Positions 52,888-60,860 of a DNA stretch of 64,000 nt are shown here, in pieces. The DNA lies in contig OZ245840.1 of NCBI GenBank assembly GCA_965228775.1, positions 2,232,001 to 2,296,000 of the forward strand, read 5' to 3'. A program made the translations under genes and the position numbers. The stretch's first letter is position 1, and each line of letters starts with the position of its first letter. The notes under the pieces were generated by a model. It was not told the origin of the DNA. It worked only from the letters and a program-made list of their open reading frames with translations, and did not search any database. The stretch comes from JANQMY01 sp965228775 (GTDB taxonomy: Bacteria > Pseudomonadota > Alphaproteobacteria > JANQMY01).

Positions 52888-53142
52888 TTACTTGTTTTGG
52901 CCCTTCGAGTACATTTTCAGTTCCTCAACACTAAATCCGATATCCGCATCGCAGATATCGTCGCGCATGAAATCGTCTTCCGGTTTCGGTGTCACGGCGC
53001 GCTTCAGCATAAACGTGGCCGCATGATCGATCACATTCTTCTTCTTCCGAAACGTGCGCTGGGCCATGCCTGAAGCAAATGCCAGTTTCTTCGTTTGCTT
53101 TTCAAGCTCTTCCTTGGTGGGCGGTGTGTATTTTCCGGTCAT
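52888..53142 (-). CDS. Small hypothetical protein coupled to the molybdoenzyme
   Basis: An 84-residue basic/acidic protein, unrecognised: TPPTKEELEKQTKKLAFASG, a lysine-rich middle FRKKKNVIDHAATF and an acidic MRDDICDADIGFSVEEL. Its ATG overlaps the molybdopterin oxidoreductase stop codon (ATGA), so the two are translationally coupled. It may be a chaperone or small accessory subunit. Confidence 0.65.
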   Translation of the reverse strand: MTGKYTPPTKEELEKQTKKLAFASGMAQRTFRKKKNVIDHAATFMLKRAVTPKPEDDFMRDDICDADIGFSVEELKMYSKGQNK

Positions 53143-55331
53143 TCCGCAGCCACCCTTTGATCCGCCACCTTGACGATACGGGCGGGAATGCCTTTAAAGT
53201 GGGGAATGCCCTGCTCGCGGTCCAAAAAGTCGTCATCATCCGGGCAGACTTGGGCATCGGAATGAAGCCACACGCCCGACAAACCGCCCTTGATGCCTTG
53301 TTCCATTTCAGGCTTCCACCAGCCATGGGGTACACGGATCAATCCCTTGGGCATGTCGTCCCGAATAGATGTCTGAAGCCGAACCTTGCCGGATTTGGAA
53401 TGCACGTCCACCCAATCGCCGTTCACCACTTGCCATTCTTCCGCATCGGCGGCGCTGATAAACATTTGCGGATCAGGCTTGCGCTTGCGTAGTTCCGGAA
53501 TGAAGCGCTGACCGGTCTGGAAGAATTCGTCTTCCCGTACGCCGGTGAACAGTTGCAGCGGATAGTCCGGATCTGCTTGCGGCTCTTCCCGCCAATAAGG
53601 CAGCGGATCAAAGCCAAGATCTTCCAGGATGGTGGATTTCAGCTCCACCTTACCGGTGGGCGTGGCAAATCCGTTTTCTTCATATTTGCGGAATTTGGGT
53701 TCCGGCAGATACATTTCGTAGGTGTCCACGAACTGTTCCCAGGTCATGCCGGTTGCCTGCAGACGATAGGTGTAGAGTTCTTCCACCGTCTTCCAGGGAA
53801 ACTGATTGCCGAAACCGAAGCGGTGCGCCAGATCGCGCCAGAATTCATAAACCCCGCGGCATTCGCCCGGCGGCTCCATGGATTTTTCGGAGGTGCGCAC
53901 CACATTGGACCAGCCATAACCGTCCAGCATGTGGTTACGCTCAAGCCAACTGTCCCCCGGCAGAATGAAATCCGCAAGTTGCGCGGTCGGTGTCTTCATA
54001 TGTTCATGAGCGACGATCAGATCTTGGTTCATCATGGCGCGATAGATAAGCTCCATGTTCGCATAGCTCATCATGGCGTTGTTGCCGAGCACGATGAAGG
54101 CTTTTACCGGATAGGGCACACCGTCCGCCATGGCCCGGAAAGTGGCCGACGGGTTGGCCATGTAGCTGCCCATGACAATATTCGCGTAGTCGCACCCCCA
54201 CACTTTCCTCGTGGCATCCTTCAACGGCGCCGTGCCGCGATAAGTGAACACCGGATGGGTATCAGCGCCCAGCTGTTTGGCCTTTTGGTCTTCCGGCAGC
54301 AGATCATGCGCTTCGATAGTGGATTCCGGGATGATGTCTTTCGGGAAACCGGACAGGCCTTCGCCGCCCGGTACGTCCAGATATCCGCAAATGGCCCGCA
54401 GCGACGCGTGCAATCGGATGGCAGAAGTGCTGTTGCGCTGCTGATCGGTTATGGGGGTCCACGGAATAACGGAAGGCCCATGGGTCGCATACATGCGCGC
54501 CGCCTCGGCGATCATTTCGGGTTCGCAGCCGGTAATTTCGGCCACGCGTTCCAGCGGGAACTCTGCCACACGGGCCGCGAATTCGTCAAAACCGTGGGTC
54601 CATTTCGCGACGAACTCTTTATCGTACAGCTCTTCCTTGATGATGACATTGAGCCAGCCCAGGCACATGGCCGCATCGGTGCCTGCTTTCAGCGGCAGCC
54701 AAATATCGGCGCGTTCCGCACTTTCGCTGCGGCGCGGATCGAGCACGATCAGCTTCGCACCGTTTTGCTGGGCTTTGCGGATGGAATTGTAAATCGGCGT
54801 CCAACTGTGACGTTTGGGGTTATGCCCGAACAGCACGATACATTTCGAAGCGCTGAAATCCGGGAAGGGGAACCATCCGTACACCATCCGGTTGACGGCG
54901 GCCGTGTTCCCGGCACACAGCGCCACGCCGCTGATCCAGTTCGGCGATCCCAGCAGATTCATAAAGCGCCGGCCCGCACCGCTTTCCGTTGAGGTGTTCC
55001 ATTGACTGGTGGAAACAGCCAAGGCTTCCGGCCCGTGCGTGTCGACGATGGTTTTGAGACGCTCGGTGATTTCGCCCATGGCATCGTCCCAAGACACACG
55101 CTGCCATTCGCCGGACCCGCGCTCGCCTTTACGCTTCAGCGGATAGAGAACCCGGTCGGGATGCGCGAGCCCCTTGGGGGCGTAAATGCCCTTCATGCAA
55201 ATATTGTCTTTGAGCAGCGGATTGTAATGAGACTTGATCTTGGTGACGCGCCCGTCGGTCACCTCGGCCCGCAGCTGACAGGCAATATCGCAGCTGGCAC
55301 ACAAAACCGTTTTCTCTTCCACACGCGCCAT
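53139..55331 (-). CDS. Molybdopterin oxidoreductase (DMSO reductase family)
   Basis: A 730-residue cytosolic-looking enzyme. It has an N-terminal 4Fe-4S motif Cys11-x2-Cys14-x3-Cys18...Cys45 (CASCDIAC, NICMKG), and the bis-MGD domain segments include SGVALCAGNTAAVNRM (probable Mo-ligand Cys), FGHNPKRHSW, IVLDPRRSE and LPGDSWLERNHM. A molydopterin dinucleotide-binding C-domain follows (YPLQLFTGVREDEFFQTGQR, GDWVDVHSKSGKVRL). No Tat signal is present. The closest general type is polysulfide/thiosulfate/arsenate-like reductases; substrate unknown. Under a TetR regulator, to judge from the 28-bp palindrome in its promoter. Confidence 0.88.
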   Translation of the reverse strand: MARVEEKTVLCASCDIACQLRAEVTDGRVTKIKSHYNPLLKDNICMKGIYAPKGLAHPDRVLYPLKRKGERGSGEWQRVSWDDAMGEITERLKTIVDTHGPEALAVSTSQWNTSTESGAGRRFMNLLGSPNWISGVALCAGNTAAVNRMVYGWFPFPDFSASKCIVLFGHNPKRHSWTPIYNSIRKAQQNGAKLIVLDPRRSESAERADIWLPLKAGTDAAMCLGWLNVIIKEELYDKEFVAKWTHGFDEFAARVAEFPLERVAEITGCEPEMIAEAARMYATHGPSVIPWTPITDQQRNSTSAIRLHASLRAICGYLDVPGGEGLSGFPKDIIPESTIEAHDLLPEDQKAKQLGADTHPVFTYRGTAPLKDATRKVWGCDYANIVMGSYMANPSATFRAMADGVPYPVKAFIVLGNNAMMSYANMELIYRAMMNQDLIVAHEHMKTPTAQLADFILPGDSWLERNHMLDGYGWSNVVRTSEKSMEPPGECRGVYEFWRDLAHRFGFGNQFPWKTVEELYTYRLQATGMTWEQFVDTYEMYLPEPKFRKYEENGFATPTGKVELKSTILEDLGFDPLPYWREEPQADPDYPLQLFTGVREDEFFQTGQRFIPELRKRKPDPQMFISAADAEEWQVVNGDWVDVHSKSGKVRLQTSIRDDMPKGLIRVPHGWWKPEMEQGIKGGLSGVWLHSDAQVCPDDDDFLDREQGIPHFKGIPARIVKVADQRVAAE

Positions 55332-55372
55332 TGGTCCCTCTCCGGTATCTTCTCTGGATCTGGTCTTGATCT

Positions 55373-55400
55373 TTTACATACATACCGGTATGTATGTAAA
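55373..55400. promoter_or_regulatory. 28-bp perfect palindrome, operator of the molybdoenzyme/TetR pair
   Basis: TTTACATACATACC (55373-55386) is followed immediately by its exact complement (55387-55400). The 28-bp site lies 41 bp upstream of the molybdopterin oxidoreductase start and 47 bp upstream of the TetR start, ideal for repression of both. Its core ACATACC/GGTATGT matches the other TetR site at 32991-33007 apart from the spacer. Confidence 0.8.
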
Positions 55401-55447
55401 GTACTATCTCAAAGTACTAAGTATTTTTTTTAGACCGAGTTGAATTT

Positions 55448-56044
55448 GTGACCGCCCAAGCCAAACCCCGCACGCAAGAAGCCCGAACCGCCGCCATGCG
55501 GGCCCGGCTGATCGAGGCAACCATTCAATCGCTTGTCGACCGAGGCTATGCCGCCACCACCGTGGTGGAAGTCTGCAAGCGGGCCGGCGTCACGCGCGGC
55601 GCCTTGTTCCATCACTTTGAAGACTTGGCCGATTTGTTGGGCGCAGCTCTGACGGCGCTTTTCTCGGACATGATCGACAATAATCTGGCGGAGGATGTGC
55701 CGACGGAAGATATGGTCACCCGGGCTTGGCGAAACGTATCGCGGAAAGATTTCAAAGCCGTGATCGAAATCTGGCTTGCAGCCCGGAACGATCCGCAACT
55801 TGCAATGCGGTTGGGGCCAATCATCGAACGGTTCAGAGAGATCTTCGACCCAGGCGCCAACGCAAAGCTGGCCGAGCGGATCGGCAGCAATGCGGACGCG
55901 ACGGCGGCCTACCGGCTGGTTGTCGAAACCATGATCGGCCTAGCCCTGGGCCGGGCCGTAACGTCCGGCTCCGGCGAGTTAGGCCATGAAGATATGGTGT
56001 TGGATTTGCTGCGCAACATCGCCGCCGAAAAATTGGGCACGTAA
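55448..56044 (+). CDS. TetR-family transcriptional regulator
   Basis: A 198-residue TetR protein: HTH in LVDRGYAATTVVEVCKRAGV, TRGALFHHFEDLADLLGAAL, and a ligand domain of unknown specificity. Begins at GTG (55448). Divergent from the molybdoenzyme with the 28-bp palindrome between. Likely represses both. The selenoprotein candidate follows on the same strand 115 bp later. Confidence 0.88.
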   Translation: MTAQAKPRTQEARTAAMRARLIEATIQSLVDRGYAATTVVEVCKRAGVTRGALFHHFEDLADLLGAALTALFSDMIDNNLAEDVPTEDMVTRAWRNVSRKDFKAVIEIWLAARNDPQLAMRLGPIIERFREIFDPGANAKLAERIGSNADATAAYRLVVETMIGLALGRAVTSGSGELGHEDMVLDLLRNIAAEKLGT

Positions 56045-56159
56045 CCCATTTATCCTTATACAGACGACCTTGCCACCGCCTGTCCGGGTGCTTGTTCTTG
56101 CCTTATCCCGGTGATAGCCTATTTCCAACAAAGAACAATACTTAAGAGGACAGAGCGCC

Positions 56160-57257
56160 ATGTTGAGCAAAACCGCGCAAATCAAGCGCAGCGATTTCGA
56201 GAAAGAGACAGGCTGGCAGTTTAAGCCGGAAGGCGCGTGCAAAGGCGATGTGTGCATTCCTTTGCCTGACAACCTCAATGGCGACACGGTCGACATTACA
56301 GCCCTGTCCGAGGCCATGGGCCTGCCGCTTGTAAAAGCGGAAGGCAAAGATCTATGGGCGATCGGTCCGGAATCTCAAGGTGCGCGGGCGCTTACCACGG
56401 CGGAAGCCCCGAACCTCACCCTGCCCGACTTGGACGGCAAGGAATTTCAACTGAACAGCCTGCGGGGACAGAAAGTTCTGCTCTATGCCTGGGCACCCTA
56501 TTGAGGCTGCTCCCGTGACCTGCCCGTGTGGCAGGCCCTCAGAAACGAACTTGCTCCACAAGGTTTTGAACTGGTCACTGTCGGTCTCGACGTGTTGGGC
56601 GCCGCCGGTTGCCGCGAATATATCGAAGCGGCCAACCCGGAACACCCATCGCTGATAGACGAACATCACGCCATGGCCAATCTGTTTGGGGTGATCAACA
56701 TTCCGAGCAGCATCTGGATCGATGAACAGGGCATGATCGTGCGCCCTGCGGAAGCGGCGCCCGCACCACCGAGCGACACGCCGGGGTTCCAACCGCCCAC
56801 GGAGGGCATTCCCCAAAGGTTCCTAGAAATGGGCGCCGAGGCCATGAAGATCCAAGCAAGCCCGGCGGAGTATCACGCCGCCCTGAAAGATTGGGTTGAG
56901 AAAGGCACGGAAAGCGCCTTCGCCCATTCACCAGACGAAGTGATCGAACGGTCCCGGCCGCGCACAGCGGACATGGCGCTGGGTCATGCGCATTTCGAGC
57001 TGGCAACCGAACTTGAAAAGCAAGGCGACCACGACGCCGCCATTTCGCATTTCAAGGAAGCCCATCGTCTGGTACCGGACAGCTGGACCTTCCGTCGGCA
57101 AGCCTGGTCGCTGGAAGGCGGCGCGGAAGGTCCGCTGAAGCGCTTCTGGCAAGGCCCGTCCGACGACAACCCAGAGGCTTGGCCCTACGAAGGCGATTGG
57201 CTGTCGGATGTGCGCAAGGACGGTGCTGAAAACTATAGCGAGCCGTGGAAGCCTTGA
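56160..57257 (+). CDS. Probable selenoprotein: thioredoxin-fold redoxin with Sec (TGA) at the active site and C-terminal TPR-like part
   Basis: A single open frame of 365 residues if the TGA at 56502-56504 is read as Sec115. The context is LLYAWAPY-U-GCSRDLPVW. Thioredoxin-like TlpA/ResA relatives carry Cys here (W-x-x-x-C-G-x). The fold continues in frame: FELVTVGLDVLG and FGVINIPSSIWIDEQG with the cis-Pro. A helical TPR-like segment (ALGHAHFELATELEKQGDHD) and a Trp-rich end follow. N-terminal 75 residues are a separate small domain (CKGDVCIPLPDN). A stem-loop with GU in its loop begins at the TGA. AGAGGA precedes the ATG. The alternative is a nonsense-mutated pseudogene, but both sides are intact and the position is too specific. 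Confidence 0.85.
56502..56541 (+). promoter_or_regulatory. SECIS-like stem-loop downstream of the in-frame TGA
   Basis: Apical stem CCUGCC (56519-56524) pairs with GGCAGG (56530-56535) around loop CGUGU, with the GU about 22 nt after the TGA. A basal stem UGAGG (56502-56506) pairs with CCUCA (56537-56541). Bacterial SECIS elements lie immediately after UGA, inside the coding region, with an exposed GU bound by SelB; this matches that layout. Confidence 0.7.
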
Positions 57258-57338
57258 GAGTGGCGTCATTCATCAATTGAGGGTTATTCGGATTTCAATC
57301 CGCCCCTCCCCGTCGCGTCTTTTGTCGTAAGGCTTGGC

Positions 57339-57410
57339 CCATCCCACTCCCCCGTCCCAACCACCCGTACAGGTTACCCTTGGGGTGGTTGGGACGGGGG
57401 AGTGGGATGG
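57339..57410. repeat. Long hairpin element, copy 2
   Basis: A near-perfect long stem, CCATCCCACTCCCCCGTCCC with GGGACGGGGGAGTGGGATGG, extended by AACCACCC/GGGTGGTT around a ~17-nt loop. It is the second copy of the element at 45042. It lies between the selenoprotein gene and the convergent sulfatase. It could be a bidirectional terminator or a structured RNA. Confidence 0.78.
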
Positions 57411-57424
57411 CTAAGCAACGCAAA

Positions 57425-58927
57425 CTAAGGAGTCCGCCAGCCGCGGGGATTCGCTTCAATCTCCGCGCGCTTCTCATCTAACGCAGACTGTAGGCGATCC
57501 GCCACTTCCGGGTGGCGGGCGCTCAACTCATGCGCTTCCGCATCTTTGTCGAGACGCGAGAGGTGACCGCGCGACCGCCCCCTGTTTCCCGTGTTGTGGA
57601 GATATTTGAAATTTTCCTCGCGAACGGCACCGGGCAACGTGGACAGAACCGGAAAGTAATAGAGAGACCGGTCAGGCATGGCCTCTCCCTTGCGAAGATG
57701 CGCAGAAATGTCCGCGCCATCGATGATACGGTCCTGCGGCTGTGGCAGACCGGCCAGGGAAAGCACGGTGGGAAACAGATCGATGTTCATAGCCGCCATG
57801 CCGGACCGTGAGCCCGGCGCGATTTCGCCGGGCCAGCGCACGATCATCGGCACCCGTTGCCCGCCTTCGAGAATTTCTTGCTTGCGGCCCCGCAACCCTC
57901 CCGGACTGCCATTATAGTCGGCGCCATTATCGCTGGTGATGAAGACGATGGTGTTTTCGGATAGCCCCAGCCGGTCAAGCGCATCGATCACGGCCCCCGT
58001 ACTGCGATCAAGATCTTCCACCACGTCACCATAGGTGCCGCCTTCCGACGTGCCGGCATGGTCCGCTGACGGGTAATGGGGCACGTGCGGGAAAGTGTGC
58101 GCCACATAGAGGAAGAAGGGGTTGCCCGTATTGGCTTCCAAAAAACTGACCGCTTCATCCGTGTACATCTGTGTCAGCTTGGTTTGATCGATACCACCGG
58201 GGCCGAGCGGTTTCGCCTCGTCCCATTCGCCGGACATCCAGCCGCCCGGACGCTTGTCTTCCTGGATAATCTCACCATCGCGATAAAGATGCAGCGGGAA
58301 CATATCGTTGCTCCACAACACGCCAAACCAGCTATCGAACCCGAAATCATTTGGCCTATGCCCCGCCTGGCCGCCCAAGTGCCATTTGCCCACCATGCCG
58401 GTCGCGTAGCCCGCGCGGTTGAGTACTTCCGCCAAGGTAATTTCATCTCTAGGCAAACGATTGGGCCAGCCCATCATGCGCCGAACAAACGCCACGATGG
58501 ACTCCTTTGGAAAGAAGACATGACGGTCGGTGCCCGTGCGGGGCGGATAGCGCCCGGTCAACAAGGCCGCACGGGAGGGTGTGCAGACAGGAGACGCGGA
58601 ATAAAAGTCCGTCATCAGCAGACCTTCAGCGGCAGCCTTGTCCATGCGAGGCGTTTGGATGAGTTGATTGCCGTAAGACGAGAGATCGCCCCATCCGAGA
58701 TCATCAAAAAAAATCACCACCACATTGGGCGCCGTTTCCGCAGCCTTAGGCAGGGTATCGAGATAGGCTTGCTTTTCTTCTAGCCGTTCAGGGGCAATAT
58801 CCAAATCGAACAACGTGACTTGCACGTATCGGCCAAGCAGTCCCACGATCACCAGCGCCAGCACGCCCAGCACAATCGCACCTGTGATTTGTGCTGCGAG
58901 CGGCAGATAACGCCAAACAATGGCCAT
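57425..58927 (-). CDS. Arylsulfatase-type sulfatase
   Basis: A 500-residue sulfatase with one N-terminal membrane helix (about residues 8-32). Metal-binding DD is in NVVVIFFDDLGWGD, the formylglycine motif is SPVCTPSRAALLTGR (Cys115, C-x-P-x-R type), and ATGMVGKWHLG and ITSDNGADYNG supply the other active-site residues. A cysteine-type site needs conversion to formylglycine by FGE or a radical-SAM maturase. ATG at 58927 has GAGGGGG five bases upstream. Faces the periplasm. Confidence 0.92.
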   Translation of the reverse strand: MAIVWRYLPLAAQITGAIVLGVLALVIVGLLGRYVQVTLFDLDIAPERLEEKQAYLDTLPKAAETAPNVVVIFFDDLGWGDLSSYGNQLIQTPRMDKAAAEGLLMTDFYSASPVCTPSRAALLTGRYPPRTGTDRHVFFPKESIVAFVRRMMGWPNRLPRDEITLAEVLNRAGYATGMVGKWHLGGQAGHRPNDFGFDSWFGVLWSNDMFPLHLYRDGEIIQEDKRPGGWMSGEWDEAKPLGPGGIDQTKLTQMYTDEAVSFLEANTGNPFFLYVAHTFPHVPHYPSADHAGTSEGGTYGDVVEDLDRSTGAVIDALDRLGLSENTIVFITSDNGADYNGSPGGLRGRKQEILEGGQRVPMIVRWPGEIAPGSRSGMAAMNIDLFPTVLSLAGLPQPQDRIIDGADISAHLRKGEAMPDRSLYYFPVLSTLPGAVREENFKYLHNTGNRGRSRGHLSRLDKDAEAHELSARHPEVADRLQSALDEKRAEIEANPRGWRTP

Positions 58928-58988
58928 CACAGCCCCCTCTATCCCCTTTGACTTTTTTGCCAGCATAGCCGTCCGCCGTGGGATCGGT

Positions 58989-59570
58989 CTAGCTCTCCGT
59001 GTCTGCCGGCAGCACGGTAAGCTCCGGCCACATCTCCTCCCAACGCGCCACTTTGTTGTTGTATTTTTCGGGCGCGAAGTTTGGGGTCACGTTCGGGCGT
59101 GCAATCAGATTGGCAAGATCCTCCAGCCCCGCAGGCGCATAGAGATCATACCCACCGGCCTGATTGCGGGTGATACCCACCATGCAGGCCTTCACCAAAA
59201 ACCGGTCAATGGCCTGGCTGGCATAGTTCAATGCTGGATAGTCGCCGCCGAATTTCTCCGTGTACCACAGGTGCACGCGCGCCTGATTGCGTACTTCAAC
59301 CTCGACGCCCATATCACGGGTGGCATCGGCCACTTGTCTGATAACCCTATCCTCCGCCTCCCAAGACAGGTCCGTATCGTCAAAATACAAGACGTCATAA
59401 TCCTTGATACCGTAGGTAGGGGGCCGGTTCGTGAGCACGTTCCAAACCGTCTGAAACAAGGCACCCGAGACAAGCCAGCAGTCGGGCGGGCCGAGCGTCT
59501 CCAACCGCTGCATCAACAGATCATTGTGCGGGTTTTTGAAAGCGAGATCGATGAATTCTTGGTCGTTCAT
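58989..59570 (-). CDS. Nucleotidyltransferase family protein (NTP_transf_6/DUF925 type)
   Basis: A 193-residue protein with WLVSGALFQTVWNVLTNRPP and GIKDYDVLYFDDTDLSWEAE, the G-S/G-A and D-x-D pattern of the nucleotidyltransferase superfamily as seen in DUF925. RVHLWYTEKFGG and LEDLANLIARPN fit the same family. Biological role unknown. It starts nine bases after the radical-SAM gene ends, so they are co-transcribed. Confidence 0.85.
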   Translation of the reverse strand: MNDQEFIDLAFKNPHNDLLMQRLETLGPPDCWLVSGALFQTVWNVLTNRPPTYGIKDYDVLYFDDTDLSWEAEDRVIRQVADATRDMGVEVEVRNQARVHLWYTEKFGGDYPALNYASQAIDRFLVKACMVGITRNQAGGYDLYAPAGLEDLANLIARPNVTPNFAPEKYNNKVARWEEMWPELTVLPADTES

Positions 59571-59579
59571 CGCGCCATA

Positions 59580-60578
59580 CTATGTGAGTCGGCGCGGCTC
59601 CGATACGTTCAACGGCGTCTTGAAGGCGGTGATCGGATTGCGCAAATTGCGCCCCACCAATCGGCCGCAGAGAAGATTGCATCCACCTGCATCAGAACAG
59701 GTCTTAACCACGTCATGATCCATGACGGCCAAAATGTCGTCCAAGGATTGGCTGCGCAAATTGCCCGCTTGGATCTGCGCCAAGCAGGGCGCCACATTGC
59801 CAGACGCATCAATGGCAATGCTGTACCGGCCCGCGTCGCAGCGCCCCAAATCTTCCCCTTTGAGCCAGGTCACATTGTCTTCCGCGAAGCCGCGAAAATA
59901 ACCGCCCGGCACCAAATCCTGATCAAGGATCTTCTGAAATGTGCGGATCGCTTGTTCTTTCGCAAATTGCAGGGCCGGGTCGATCTTGCCGTAGCGCCCC
60001 ACATCCCAGTGATAGGCGCCCAGCACGGTCAAAAAGCCGTTCTCTCGCGCAAAACGGCAGACCGCCTCCACATCGTCCTGGTTCTTATCCGTAACGATAC
60101 AGGCAATGAATTTCGGATGGGGATAATCCCGCAACGTTTCGAGACCCTGCAGCACGCGAGGCAATTGGTCCGACCCGCGAATGGCGGCATAGCGTTCCCG
60201 GTCCAACGTATCGAGGCTCACCGAAACGGACACATCGATGGCTGCCAAGCGGTCAACAATAGCGGAGGTCAGTTTGGTGCCATTGGTCACCAGGCTGAGG
60301 CCGAAGCCCATGGCCGCCATATCTTCCAACACATCGATCGTGTCTTTTCGCACCAAAGGCTCGCCCCCTTGCACGAACACATATCGCAGCCCCGTTTCAT
60401 AGAGATGCTGAAACGCATGGGAGATTTCCTCCCGCGTCATCTCGTACCGGCCCTGGTTCAGCGGCAGGTCGCAATAGCCGCAATTTGAGTTGCAGCGCAG
60501 GCAAATCTCATAGACCGCCATAACCGGCTTTTGCCGCATCAAATTCCAGGCGGGTTTCAACGCTTTACGCAGATTCAT
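59580..60578 (-). CDS. Radical SAM protein with SPASM-like C-terminus
   Basis: A 332-residue protein with the radical-SAM motif Cys29-x3-Cys33-x2-Cys36 (CNSNCGYC), the SAM-binding GGEP in VFVQGGEPLV, and C-terminal cysteines (RCDAGRYSIA, VAPCLAQIQAGN, CSDAGGCNLLCG) that fit a SPASM domain binding auxiliary Fe-S clusters. Likely modifies a peptide or small molecule. Co-transcribed with the nucleotidyltransferase. It could also serve the nearby sulfatase as a maturase, but that is speculation. Confidence 0.85.
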   Translation of the reverse strand: MNLRKALKPAWNLMRQKPVMAVYEICLRCNSNCGYCDLPLNQGRYEMTREEISHAFQHLYETGLRYVFVQGGEPLVRKDTIDVLEDMAAMGFGLSLVTNGTKLTSAIVDRLAAIDVSVSVSLDTLDRERYAAIRGSDQLPRVLQGLETLRDYPHPKFIACIVTDKNQDDVEAVCRFARENGFLTVLGAYHWDVGRYGKIDPALQFAKEQAIRTFQKILDQDLVPGGYFRGFAEDNVTWLKGEDLGRCDAGRYSIAIDASGNVAPCLAQIQAGNLRSQSLDDILAVMDHDVVKTCSDAGGCNLLCGRLVGRNLRNPITAFKTPLNVSEPRRLT

Positions 60579-60730
60579 GAGATTTTCCGTTCACGTCCTA
60601 TCACAATTGCGTGGCGCGGGGCTTCAAATATTGAAATCGCGCGCCGCTTAGGCAACATCGCCTTCAAGACATAGAAGCACGTCGACTTTACGGGTCATAT
60701 ATGCAGCCCGCGACCGAAAAAGAACCATAG

Positions 60731-60829
60731 CGTTTCCAGGTGAAGTGTAGAACGGTTCACCGTCCGGAAACGCACCAAGACAAAGACTTAGGGCACTTTT
60801 GCGATTCTATTAAAGCCAAAAGTGCCCTA
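60731..60829 (+). promoter_or_regulatory. Two hairpins in the leader of the DUF547 gene
   Basis: Hairpin 1 has CGTTTCC/GGAAACG outer arms (60731-60737 and 60766-60772) with GGTGAA/TTCACC inside. Hairpin 2 has TAGGGCACTTTTG (60789-60801) and its exact complement (60817-60829) with a 15-nt loop. Both lie upstream of the ATG at 60861. They could be an operator, a terminator for an upstream RNA, or a structured 5' leader. Confidence 0.55.
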
Positions 60830-60860
60830 GATGACAGGCATTTGATCGAAAGGGATTTTT

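Noticed and set aside
53553..54992. Plus-strand ORF of 479 codons
   Set aside because: Antisense to the molybdopterin oxidoreductase, with its 4Fe-4S and cofactor motifs on the minus strand.
56160..57257. Two separate genes (56160-56504 and 56526-57257) or a pseudogene
   Set aside because: The frame is continuous through TGA, the second part has no convincing ribosome site, and the split falls inside the thioredoxin active-site motif. Selenocysteine is the simpler reading.
58920..60488. Plus-strand ORF of 522 codons
   Set aside because: It lies antisense to the nucleotidyltransferase and radical-SAM genes, which show clear catalytic motifs. Long antisense ORFs are common in GC-rich DNA.
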